Source: Meira nashicola (Eukaryota > Basidiomycota > Exobasidiomycetes > Exobasidiales > Brachybasidiaceae). From it: DNA of 64,000 nucleotides. The stretch is taken from the NCBI GenBank assembly GCA_001600355.1, contig BCJU01000001.1:2625178-2689177 (forward strand), read 5' to 3'. The position numbers and the translations under genes are program-made. The stretch's first letter is position 1. Every line of letters starts with the position of its first letter. The notes beneath the pieces were generated by a model. It was not told where the DNA came from. It saw nothing but the letters and a program-made list of their open reading frames with translations, and did not search any database. Below are positions 52,457-61,297 of this stretch, piece by piece.

Positions 52457-53157
52457 GGTTCACAATATATCGATTGAATGATGGATGCCACAAAGACAAG
52501 ATTGTGTCCACCCACGCTGAAGTGTTGGATAAAGATCAACATTAAATATCAACACTTTTTCTACATAAACACTGGCGCGCTGAGCCTGTGTGTTCCAAAA
52601 GGCTTGAATCAATAGGGGTCTTTACGCGTCCAGCCCTGGGTTACATACATACTTCAAATGTTCATGTTGTCTTAAGCGTAGTCTATGTAGAACAAAATAT
52701 GAATGAGCACACTCACATATGTAAATGCATGCGCATGCGCAGCGCGAAAGCTGAGTGCGTGGGTGAACAGGGAACCGGTTTAGCGTAACGCCCTACCCCG
52801 GCTTAGCGTAGTAATTTACTTCTTTCTGTCTGTGTCTGAAAAGAGGGTGGTTCTTTTTTAATTTTTTTTAATTGCATATGTGTAGTGTGCATATTACACG
52901 CATGCTGTCGATGATACTGAATAATCGAATAGCAAAAAATGAACTCAAGCCTCTATATCTTGCGTATGAAAGTTGCAAAACATTGACGCATTCATTCTTT
53001 TATGATATTTATCATACGCAAGTCACCATCATAAACGGTACGATAAAGTGATAGAGAAGTGCAAATGCAAAATACATAAGCCGATTAACGGGAATTCGCG
53101 CTCAGGACTTTTTTTTTCGGCAGGAAGAGAGATAACAATCCGGCTCTGACAGTCACA
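52457..53157. promoter_or_regulatory. Divergent region RLC1 / PX-domain gene
   Basis: 701 bp with the 12-bp palindrome TGCGCATGCGCA at 52730-52741 followed by GCGCG, and a poly-T tract near 52853. No gene seen. Confidence 0.5.
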
Positions 53158-56100
53158 ATGAGTGCTGCTCGACGTGCATTCTCACTATCTTTGAAATCAA
53201 AACCTTCGATCAACAAAGAAGAAGGGGAAAGTTCAACAAACGATACGAATACAAGCTCTCCCATTAAACCACCCAAATCACCTTTACGTTCAGCAAAAGC
53301 ATCTACCAGTCAGCACCCCTTAGCAGCCCAACAAAGGGAAGCAAGAGAACCATCATCATCCACTTCTTCTTCCCATTTAGCCGCAAGTACACCAGATACT
53401 AGTGTTATTATTGGCTCAAATGACGCAAAATCTTCCAAAGATGCTAGCATTGGCTCGCAATCGGTATCAGACGACAGTGATCATAACCTCAGCCAAACAG
53501 CACCAGAGCTAATCGGTAGAAAGAGAGCACCAAGTGATGCATCTACTGGTATGCAAGCAACATCTTCTTGGTTTAGTTCAGCAATCACTGATGATGATGA
53601 CGAAGATGAAAATGATGAACCAGTCAGTCCTGCAGATACAGATTGGGAAAGAGATTCAAGTTCATTACTAGAGCGAGCAAAAGAAGCTTTGGCTTCAAGT
53701 GAAAATTATCACACCAAAACAGAATTAAAGCTGCCAGAAAGGCTTTTCTTAGGTGATAGTACAGAACGTGATAGAATAAAAGAATTTTCAGGTGAAGATG
53801 TTGGAAATCGAACAACACCAACTTCACAAAGTCCTGATAAGAACAAAGAACCAAAAGTAGCTCGAAGAGCAGAAACTTTGCCTACTCTACCTGATGCTTT
53901 AGGCAGATCAAAAGACGCAAAATTACAACGTACAGCATCAAAATCAGGCAGTTCTGGCATTCTGGGAAGGCTAAAACGGATAAGTAGACGTGAGAAAAGA
54001 GCTTCAACGATGGATGAAAAGATACGCGAGGGACATTTCTCACTTTTACCAACTCCGGCAGAGGTGATGGATGTATCAGAGTCTAACGACAAGTTGACAT
54101 CGGGTCCAAGTGGAGAAAATAGTAATGCAGATGCGAAAGTTAAACATTCGAGACGTAAGTCAGACTTGCCTATCCAAGACGCATCAAGAGAGCGAACGAT
54201 TGAATTTGGCGGAGTTCAGCGTGTTCATTCCATACACAGCGTTCAACCTAGTCTTGTAGATGATGAGAGTATCGCAGATCGTGATTCACCACCTGGTAGT
54301 CCACTTGGAAGTGACGAACAATGGCAAGAGGCTGATTTGGGCGAAAGTGATTTGCTTGACAACATTCCAACAATCAATGAAGATATGGGTATTACTTCGA
54401 CTCAAGAGCAAAAGACGTCCGAAAAGGATGATTGGCATCTCACATCCATTCCAGGTTCCTTTATCGTTCAACAGGACGACAGACAGAATCAATCGCCAAC
54501 TCACGATCTGACAGCGCTGGAGAACTTGAGAATACAGGAACGGACCAATGTGGAATCCGAAGAGGAAGTGGAAGGAACAACGAAAGAAATTCCTGGCATT
54601 ACCATCGAGTCTCCCGCCGAAACTGATACAGCAGTGCACCAATACGAAAAGTCTGAATACGCTCAAGCACTCTCAAGGCAAACATCCGATTTCGATTCTA
54701 GCTCTTCTAGTGACTTCCTGATTGCCACTCCTGCATTTACGCCTTCTGAAGGTTTGACGGAAGAGGATGATGCAGCTACGCCAAGAGCTGTGGCTGAACC
54801 TGATCGTTCATCGTACTTTGACGTGCCATCTGTTGCATCGCCTCCCTCGGAAACCACCCCAAACGTTTATTTTGCACCACTCACGCACGAGGATACATGG
54901 TTAGACAAGGTTGATTTGGCACACGAAGAACGCCATTATATGATTCGGCATATGGTGAATCAACAAATAAGATGGGAATTAGATCGTCTGTTTCTGGTCA
55001 AAGGTATGGATGAACTTGAGCATCCGTCTGCCGCCAACTTGATTCCAAAATCTGATCTGGCATACCTTAAATCATCGCCAGGACAATTTACACCGGATCT
55101 ACCTATCATCCGTATTTTGACCAAACATGTGTTAAGCACTTTACCTCTTTTCAGTGCTGCTACGCCGATCGAAGGTGCTGCTGCGATGCGAACTCGACTT
55201 ACGAATGCTAAAACTTTTATGGATCGAGGTGTTTTGCCCCTCCTTCACTTCTACCAATCAAATTCCGTCAGTAAAGCGGTAGATTTGAATGGAGAATGGC
55301 AAGATGAATTATTCGATGGACCTTCAACATTGAATCGAATGGGTTGTGCAATCTTTAAGCTGACGAGTCGCTTCATTACTGCTTTAGCAGATGGAAAAGG
55401 ACATGGGTTTTTATGGTCTAAAGTTCCAAGCCCAACAGAAGCTTCATTTTTTGCACATCGAAAGCCATTCAATATGTTGAAACAAGGCGGTTGTGAAGTG
55501 AATGTGGTAAGCTCCCGCCTGCGTAATCAAACAAGGGAATGTGATTTCATTCTGTCTGTCCGTCGTTATGGATTCCCAGCCAGCTATGTGATAAGATCGG
55601 AAAGTGATTTCTACAATTTCGCTATCACACTTGCTCAAGAATTAGGCCCTCAAGTTCGGGTTCGTCCGGTTCCTGCTCCTGATGCAGATCTTTCAATACA
55701 GCCACTTATGGAAGATGATGAATCTTTGCTCGATGAACGATCAGCATCAAGTTCACCGACAAAAGAAATGCTAGGAATTCGCCGCGCTTCTATCCGGATC
55801 AACAAGGTATATAAAACGAATGATGGTACATCTAGTAGTTCTTCATCTTTGCATAATCTTTCTTCGCCGATCGCGTCGTCGTTAGGAGGAGCTCCAATGT
55901 CACGAGATCATGTAAGTCATGATTCCGGTGTTCTTTCCGCTGAATCACCTGTCTTATCAAAAAAGTCTCCAACCATTCCACAGAATCAGAGTACTATCTC
56001 ATTAACATCTCAACACACCAAACCAACCAATAGCAAAAGAAGGAGTATCGATGTGCAAAAATCACCAATTAATTATTCAGCCTTAGTGGGAAGTCACCGT

Positions 56101-57921
56101 TCTGGATCTCGAATCTTTTCAGCTAGCAGACCAGCTCTAAAAAATAATAGTACGACAGATGTATCACTTTTGGCTTCTCTTGTACCGATTACAGCAGACG
56201 AAGAATCAAGGAGGAAGCAAGTACGTGCATGGTTACGAGATACACTTAGCATTCGTGGAGCTGGCCATGCAAAGCAAACAAGAGCCTTTTTGGAAAATGA
56301 TTCATTCTTGGAAAGAGATTTGAAGCCTGGGTCTCGTGCTGATGTTCAATCTAGACGTGAAGTGGATGAAGCAGAGATGGAATCGCGAAAGCAAATGATA
56401 GAAGATTCATCAAAAGACGTGATCGAATTACGTCAAGAGATGAATCAATTATGGCGAGAATGTGTTGAAGGTAACGGATTTGAGCATGCTTTGTCCGCCG
56501 TTCAGCAAAATACTACTTTTAGCGCCTTGCCTTTACCATACCAACGTGTGATCTCATGGACCAATTTACAAGTAGCACAATTTCTTCATCATACTTTCCT
56601 TGACAGTCATGAAGCTAGACAAAACTTTGATCGGTTCCAAGAAGCGGTTTCATGTATTCCCTGGAAATTACTTTCTTTGGCTTTACGTGAACGTACTGGT
56701 TGGATGTTGCAACAAGTTCAAAGTTGTTTCCTGGACGAATTCGTACAAAAGAAGATCTTGGCGATCATGTTACAAGATGTACCGGAGAGGAAGCTAGATA
56801 TTGAAATTGAACATCTACGAGAACGATTGGGAACGACAGTAATGAAAAAATTAGAAGTGTTCTCAAAGAGCTCTGCCTGGAAAAAGCAAATTGTTCGAAG
56901 AGCAGCACAACAGGCCGATATACCTTTAGTAGCAGCTATCATGCGTGGAAGTGATAAACCTTTATTATCTGCAGAAGGAATCAAGAAAGTTGTTTCTGCA
57001 ACGAAAAAGTATCAAGAATTTATTCGATCACAACCAACGTATGCAGAGAAAAAGGCTAAGCTAAAAGCAAATGTGGAAGTACGAAGGATCTATGATATGC
57101 AATATGCATTAAGACTTTTATGTCAAAAACGAGATGGTAAAAATATCAGAGAAGGACTGAAAGCGGAATTGAAACCGATTGTTTCTGCTTTATTGCAACC
57201 TCTGTTTGACCTTCTCAAACGTCTTCACAAGAGTAAATTGCTTATCCATTCTGCTTCTGTCAAAACGTCAGATTCAAGCGCTTCATCGATTAAATCATCC
57301 AAAGATGAAAAACGAGACGTTATTTTGGATTTACAACAATTTTGTTTAAAATTACTTGATGTTTTAGCCGGCTTACGAATGCGCGTTCAAGATCCTTGGA
57401 GAAATTTGAGTACTTTAACTTTGCTTTTGGATGATGCAGTACCGGATTGGTATAGATTCTTACATGCTTCTTCTTTAGGTGATTCTTTATTGTACGATTT
57501 CACCCAATGGCTTCAATCGGTAGCTTCATTATTACGATTCAAAGAAACAAGCGAATCGGGTGGTGCAGCTGATGATATCTTGGCTCGTTTCTGGGCAAAG
57601 CCTGCAAATGATGATGGTAAATCACCTTTACAAGAAGAGGGGGCAGATAGGGTTGCATTAGAAGCGATTGTTGAACATTCTTGGCGAAAGAGGACTCGTC
57701 AAATGGAAATGGCAAGTAGATGGGCAACAGGAGATGCGGATGGTACTTTGGACATTCAATTAATGGGAGAAGGTGGAAAAACTCGAATGACGGCATATGA
57801 AATGAAAAAGCAAAAGTTTGGTCCGACTATAAAAGTTCAATCTGCTTTGGATAAATTTTTGCCAAGCTTTCGAGCAGGATTGGATCGTGTATTGACTGCC
57901 GATCCAGGAACGGCATGGTAA
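53158..57921 (+). CDS. PX-domain protein of the YPR097W/Lec1 type
   Basis: 1587 residues with ATG in good context (ACAATGAGT). The first 580 residues are Ser/Asp/Glu-rich and disordered with basic patches. A conserved helical region starts at THEDTWLDKVDLAHEERHYM (about 575). A PX fold lies near 795-850 (CDFILSVRRYGFPASYVIRS, then FYNFAITLAQELG). The C-terminal half (from about 1010: RRKQVRAWLRDTLSIRGAG, KSSAWKKQIVRRAAQQADIP) is an all-helical region shared with the PX-associated domain of these fungal proteins. Yeast YPR097W/Lec1 sits at lipid droplets and influences sterol distribution; a lipid-binding role here is inferred. No membrane segment. Intronless. Confidence 0.75.
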   Translation: MSAARRAFSLSLKSKPSINKEEGESSTNDTNTSSPIKPPKSPLRSAKASTSQHPLAAQQREAREPSSSTSSSHLAASTPDTSVIIGSNDAKSSKDASIGSQSVSDDSDHNLSQTAPELIGRKRAPSDASTGMQATSSWFSSAITDDDDEDENDEPVSPADTDWERDSSSLLERAKEALASSENYHTKTELKLPERLFLGDSTERDRIKEFSGEDVGNRTTPTSQSPDKNKEPKVARRAETLPTLPDALGRSKDAKLQRTASKSGSSGILGRLKRISRREKRASTMDEKIREGHFSLLPTPAEVMDVSESNDKLTSGPSGENSNADAKVKHSRRKSDLPIQDASRERTIEFGGVQRVHSIHSVQPSLVDDESIADRDSPPGSPLGSDEQWQEADLGESDLLDNIPTINEDMGITSTQEQKTSEKDDWHLTSIPGSFIVQQDDRQNQSPTHDLTALENLRIQERTNVESEEEVEGTTKEIPGITIESPAETDTAVHQYEKSEYAQALSRQTSDFDSSSSSDFLIATPAFTPSEGLTEEDDAATPRAVAEPDRSSYFDVPSVASPPSETTPNVYFAPLTHEDTWLDKVDLAHEERHYMIRHMVNQQIRWELDRLFLVKGMDELEHPSAANLIPKSDLAYLKSSPGQFTPDLPIIRILTKHVLSTLPLFSAATPIEGAAAMRTRLTNAKTFMDRGVLPLLHFYQSNSVSKAVDLNGEWQDELFDGPSTLNRMGCAIFKLTSRFITALADGKGHGFLWSKVPSPTEASFFAHRKPFNMLKQGGCEVNVVSSRLRNQTRECDFILSVRRYGFPASYVIRSESDFYNFAITLAQELGPQVRVRPVPAPDADLSIQPLMEDDESLLDERSASSSPTKEMLGIRRASIRINKVYKTNDGTSSSSSSLHNLSSPIASSLGGAPMSRDHVSHDSGVLSAESPVLSKKSPTIPQNQSTISLTSQHTKPTNSKRRSIDVQKSPINYSALVGSHRSGSRIFSASRPALKNNSTTDVSLLASLVPITADEESRRKQVRAWLRDTLSIRGAGHAKQTRAFLENDSFLERDLKPGSRADVQSRREVDEAEMESRKQMIEDSSKDVIELRQEMNQLWRECVEGNGFEHALSAVQQNTTFSALPLPYQRVISWTNLQVAQFLHHTFLDSHEARQNFDRFQEAVSCIPWKLLSLALRERTGWMLQQVQSCFLDEFVQKKILAIMLQDVPERKLDIEIEHLRERLGTTVMKKLEVFSKSSAWKKQIVRRAAQQADIPLVAAIMRGSDKPLLSAEGIKKVVSATKKYQEFIRSQPTYAEKKAKLKANVEVRRIYDMQYALRLLCQKRDGKNIREGLKAELKPIVSALLQPLFDLLKRLHKSKLLIHSASVKTSDSSASSIKSSKDEKRDVILDLQQFCLKLLDVLAGLRMRVQDPWRNLSTLTLLLDDAVPDWYRFLHASSLGDSLLYDFTQWLQSVASLLRFKETSESGGAADDILARFWAKPANDDGKSPLQEEGADRVALEAIVEHSWRKRTRQMEMASRWATGDADGTLDIQLMGEGGKTRMTAYEMKKQKFGPTIKVQSALDKFLPSFRAGLDRVLTADPGTAW

Positions 57922-58027
57922 TTTGTATATGTAATCTTCACTGTGTATTAATTCTTTCTATTTTTATTTTATTCATGGACATGCAGATCCATTTAAGATT
58001 TAAAAGAGATGTGTATTGATTTAAGAT

Positions 58028-59095
58028 TTAAGGTAAATACAAAACTTCTTCTGAAGCAACACCTTTCCAACCTCTGTTGTGATAATCAAGCAAAGAGGCA
58101 AGAGTATCTTCGATTGTTTGTTTTAATGTGTGATATTGAATACCTAATACACGTTCAGATTTGCTACCGTCTTGAGTGAATGGAGATTTGGAATCATTGA
58201 TATCTTTTGGTGTATTCTTCTTCCATTCTTCTGGAATTGGTAACTTTGTTGCATGAATGATATCTGAAATTTCTTGAATAGTATATGTTCCATAACTTGG
58301 ACCGAATCTTTGACCTCCTGCATCTGAACGTAATAAAGCTTCAACGTGAGCTTTTGCAGCATCACGAACATCTACTGCATTTGCTGCAGTTGGTTTATTG
58401 CCATGTAATAATTGCCAAATTGCAGCTGTACTTGTATTTAATGAATCAGGATTGTTTACTTGATGAATGATTGGACCAAAAACAAAAGGTGGATTAATCG
58501 TTGCAAGATCAAAAGAAGGTTTATTAGCTTCAACGAATTCCCATGCTGCACGTTCTGCTAGCGTTTTAGAAGCACGATAAGCATTTAAAGCTGGACTTTG
58601 AGCATTTCCTTCTTTTTCCGATTGAATTGGATCGGATTCATTCCAATCTGCTTCTGTGAATGTTTGTGGAGGAGTAGCTTTTGCTCTATCAAAGATTGCG
58701 GCGAATGAACTTGTAATGATGACACGTTTAACGTTCTTTTCTTTTGCGATTGAAGTTAAAACGTTCTTTGTTCCGTTAACAGCAGGATTAACTAAAGCAT
58801 CCAAAGCACGACCTTCAGCGTTCATATGAAAAGGCGAAGCAGTATGTAAAACTCCATCAACACCTTTGATTGATTCATCAAAAACGTTTGGCTTTTCAAC
58901 ATCTTCTGCAATTACATATTGAAATTTATCTCCATGTCTTTTGAATAATTGTTTAAGATAATCACCTTTTTCTTTTGATCTAACTGTTCCACGAACTGAA
59001 TGACCACGTTCTAATAATTGATGAACGCAATGTGCAGCTAAGAAACCTGAAGCTCCGGTAACGAGAACTAAACTGCCTGGACCGATTGCTGGCAT
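58028..59095 (-). CDS. Extended SDR, Gre2-like NADPH ketone/aldehyde reductase
   Basis: 355 residues. Nucleotide-binding motif VTGASGFLA (12-20), RGTVRSKEKG after the second strand (NADPH-type basic residues), catalytic YRASK (Tyr173, Lys177) and preceding SS pair (129-130). Closest in kind to yeast Gre2/methylglyoxal reductase and plant dihydroflavonol reductases. These reduce aldehydes and ketones of metabolic or dietary origin. All catalytic residues are present. It is divergent from the omega-GST gene and ends about 100 bp from the PX gene on the other strand. Substrate cannot be read from sequence. Confidence 0.85.
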   Translation of the reverse strand: MPAIGPGSLVLVTGASGFLAAHCVHQLLERGHSVRGTVRSKEKGDYLKQLFKRHGDKFQYVIAEDVEKPNVFDESIKGVDGVLHTASPFHMNAEGRALDALVNPAVNGTKNVLTSIAKEKNVKRVIITSSFAAIFDRAKATPPQTFTEADWNESDPIQSEKEGNAQSPALNAYRASKTLAERAAWEFVEANKPSFDLATINPPFVFGPIIHQVNNPDSLNTSTAAIWQLLHGNKPTAANAVDVRDAAKAHVEALLRSDAGGQRFGPSYGTYTIQEISDIIHATKLPIPEEWKKNTPKDINDSKSPFTQDGSKSERVLGIQYHTLKQTIEDTLASLLDYHNRGWKGVASEEVLYLP

Positions 59096-59559
59096 TTTGA
59101 ATATTTTGATTAGTTTTGATTGTTGTAGAAGAGAAGAAAGAAAGAAATGTTACTTGTTTCAATCTTTTATATCAATTCAAGAAAAGGGTTCAATTAGTTA
59201 ACCACTGCATTTATTCACTTGAATCGGCGCCGCTGATTTCGGCTTTTGATCGTTAAATGGTACGCAGACGCTAGAAGGTTTGCATGAATTGCTGCTGCAT
59301 CTGTCTGCCTATTTCCGAACGATAAAAAGAGTAGTATCACAAGGGCAGGAGCGGTAATTTCGTAATTTAACTCCACATCATGCATAGGCGGAGTGGCTAA
59401 AAAAATCAAAATCGGAATTAAGGAGCTAACACGGCACATAAAATCAAGTTAAATGATGCCATCCTCGCACGAGCCAGAATGAATTGAATATATTGCAACA
59501 TTCTTTCATGACCTATTAGCATCTTCTTTTTACAATACCACATCCCAATTGACAGAAAG
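59096..59559. promoter_or_regulatory. Divergent promoter, Gre2-like / omega-GST
   Basis: 464 bp shared by two redox genes. No obvious AP-1-type TTACTAA site was found in it. Shared regulation is an inference from layout. Confidence 0.45.
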
Positions 59560-60390
59560 ATGAGCAAACAGATCAATTATAGAACTGAATGTACAGGTGA
59601 AGCATTAAAGACTGTAAATTCACATAAAGAAGCAAAAGGAGATCAATACGGAGAACCTTTAACATTGTACGGTTCAAATTTTTGTCCATTCGTTCAACGT
59701 GTTTGGATTGCATTAGAACGTTTAGGTGGAATTGAATATAGATATGTGGAAATAGATCCATATAAAAAGCCAAAAGAGTTATTAGACGTTAATCCAAAAG
59801 GACTTGTTCCTGCTTTAAAGATTGGTCAAGATGGAAAATGTTTAGGGGAAAGTACGGTAATTTTGGATTATTTGGAAGATCGATATGGTAATGCAAAAGA
59901 AAAGAAATCTTTCTTGCAACCAAAAGGAGATGCCTATTTACGTGCACGTCAAAGATTAGAAGCAGATCATATAAATCGTAAAATTTTACCTGCTTTTTAT
60001 CGATATTTACAAGCTCAAAAGCCAGAAGATCAAGTTCAATTAGGACAAGAATTTGTAGAAGAATTAAAAGTGTTTGAAAAGAGTTTATTACCTATAAAGA
60101 CTGGTGGATTTTGGGATGGAAGTGATCAAATCGGATTTGTAGATATTCAAATAGCTCCTTGGATTTTAAGAGCTGATAACGTTTTAGGTCATTATCGTGG
60201 TTTACAACTCGACAAAGTGTTTGACGAGAATAGCAGATTTGGTCAATTTAAGAAAGCACTTTACGCTGATCAATCTTTCAAAGCTACAACATCTACTGAT
60301 GATCTTTATGTAGACTCTTACGCTCGTTATGCTGAAAATAGGCCAGGCACTTCCCAAGTTGCAGACGCAATCAATTCTGGTCGTAAGTAA
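59560..60390 (+). CDS. Omega-class glutathione S-transferase
   Basis: 276 residues. The N-terminal thioredoxin fold has LYGSNFCPFVQRVWIAL with Cys42 in the CPF motif of omega GSTs, in place of the Ser/Tyr of other classes. NPKGLVPALK has the cis-Pro and LGESTVILDYLED the glutathione-binding Glu-Ser pair. The C-terminal helical domain follows. Omega enzymes act as thiol transferases and dehydroascorbate or S-phenacyl-glutathione reductases. The N-terminal 30 residues precede the fold with no recognisable targeting signal. The cluster context (two SDR neighbours) fits stress or xenobiotic metabolism. Confidence 0.9.
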   Translation: MSKQINYRTECTGEALKTVNSHKEAKGDQYGEPLTLYGSNFCPFVQRVWIALERLGGIEYRYVEIDPYKKPKELLDVNPKGLVPALKIGQDGKCLGESTVILDYLEDRYGNAKEKKSFLQPKGDAYLRARQRLEADHINRKILPAFYRYLQAQKPEDQVQLGQEFVEELKVFEKSLLPIKTGGFWDGSDQIGFVDIQIAPWILRADNVLGHYRGLQLDKVFDENSRFGQFKKALYADQSFKATTSTDDLYVDSYARYAENRPGTSQVADAINSGRK

Positions 60391-60505
60391 CTGTTTAATT
60401 TTACAAAAGGTAAATATCTTACTGACATACTTTCTCTTTTAATAATGCTCCAAAGGCGGTTTACCCTAATTTCCAGAATATGATTTAATGGTATATATAT
60501 TTTCT

Positions 60506-61297
60506 TCATACACATCTACCACCGTCCACATTGAGATCTAATCCGGTAAGGAATTCAGATTTAGGATCAGCAAAGAATAAGACTGCATTTGCAACATCTG
60601 ATGGCATGCTCAAACGACCTAATGGAACGCTATCGTTAAATTGTTTCAATTGTTCTTCGGTTAATGAATCTCCTACTTTTGCAGCACCTGCGAATAAGCT
60701 TAACATTGGTGTAACGCCTGCGACTGGATTAACACAATTGAATCGAATTTTATCTTTTGCAAATTCGAGTGCCATTGATTTATTTGCTGCAATCACGGCT
60801 GCTTTAGAAGCATTATACCATGTCAAGTTCGGTCTTGGTCTTACGCCTGCTGTTGAAGCAACTTGAATGAATGAACCACCTTTTCCTGATTTTTGCATGA
60901 TAGGAACTAATGTATTCACGCTAACATAAAATGATTTTGCATTCACGTTGAAAACTTTATCAAATTCTTCTTCTGAAACGGTAAGAGTTGATTTATTCGA
61001 ATAAGTCCAACCTGCATTATTGACGCATATTGTTGGAGTTTGATTAAATTTTGATTGACAAATTTCAATTGCTTTCTTCCAATCTTCAGAAGAACAAACG
61101 TTTGCTTTTATTTGTTGACCAAAATTCTCATCATGATCTTTTAACGAACCTTGGCTTGCATTCAAATCCATCACTAATACTTTCGCTCCTTGTTCGATAA
61201 ACGTATCAACAATTGCTTTTCCAAACCCACTTATTCCTCCTGTAACAATGGCAACTTGACCTTGTAATCTTGGAGCGTTTGCAGAAGTAGAAGTCAT
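60506..61297 (-). CDS. Classical short-chain dehydrogenase/reductase
   Basis: 263 residues. Cofactor motif TGGISGFG (19-26), acidic residue after the second strand (VMDLN, favouring NAD(H)), NNAG (93-96), Ser148 and catalytic YNASK (Tyr161, Lys165). The final DLNVDGG block is typical. Acts on an unknown alcohol or ketone. The tail-to-tail partner is the omega-GST gene, 115 bp away. Start chosen at 61297, which places 18 residues before the first motif, normal for the family. Full length and apparently intact. Confidence 0.9.
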   Translation of the reverse strand: MTSTSANAPRLQGQVAIVTGGISGFGKAIVDTFIEQGAKVLVMDLNASQGSLKDHDENFGQQIKANVCSSEDWKKAIEICQSKFNQTPTICVNNAGWTYSNKSTLTVSEEEFDKVFNVNAKSFYVSVNTLVPIMQKSGKGGSFIQVASTAGVRPRPNLTWYNASKAAVIAANKSMALEFAKDKIRFNCVNPVAGVTPMLSLFAGAAKVGDSLTEEQLKQFNDSVPLGRLSMPSDVANAVLFFADPKSEFLTGLDLNVDGGRCV

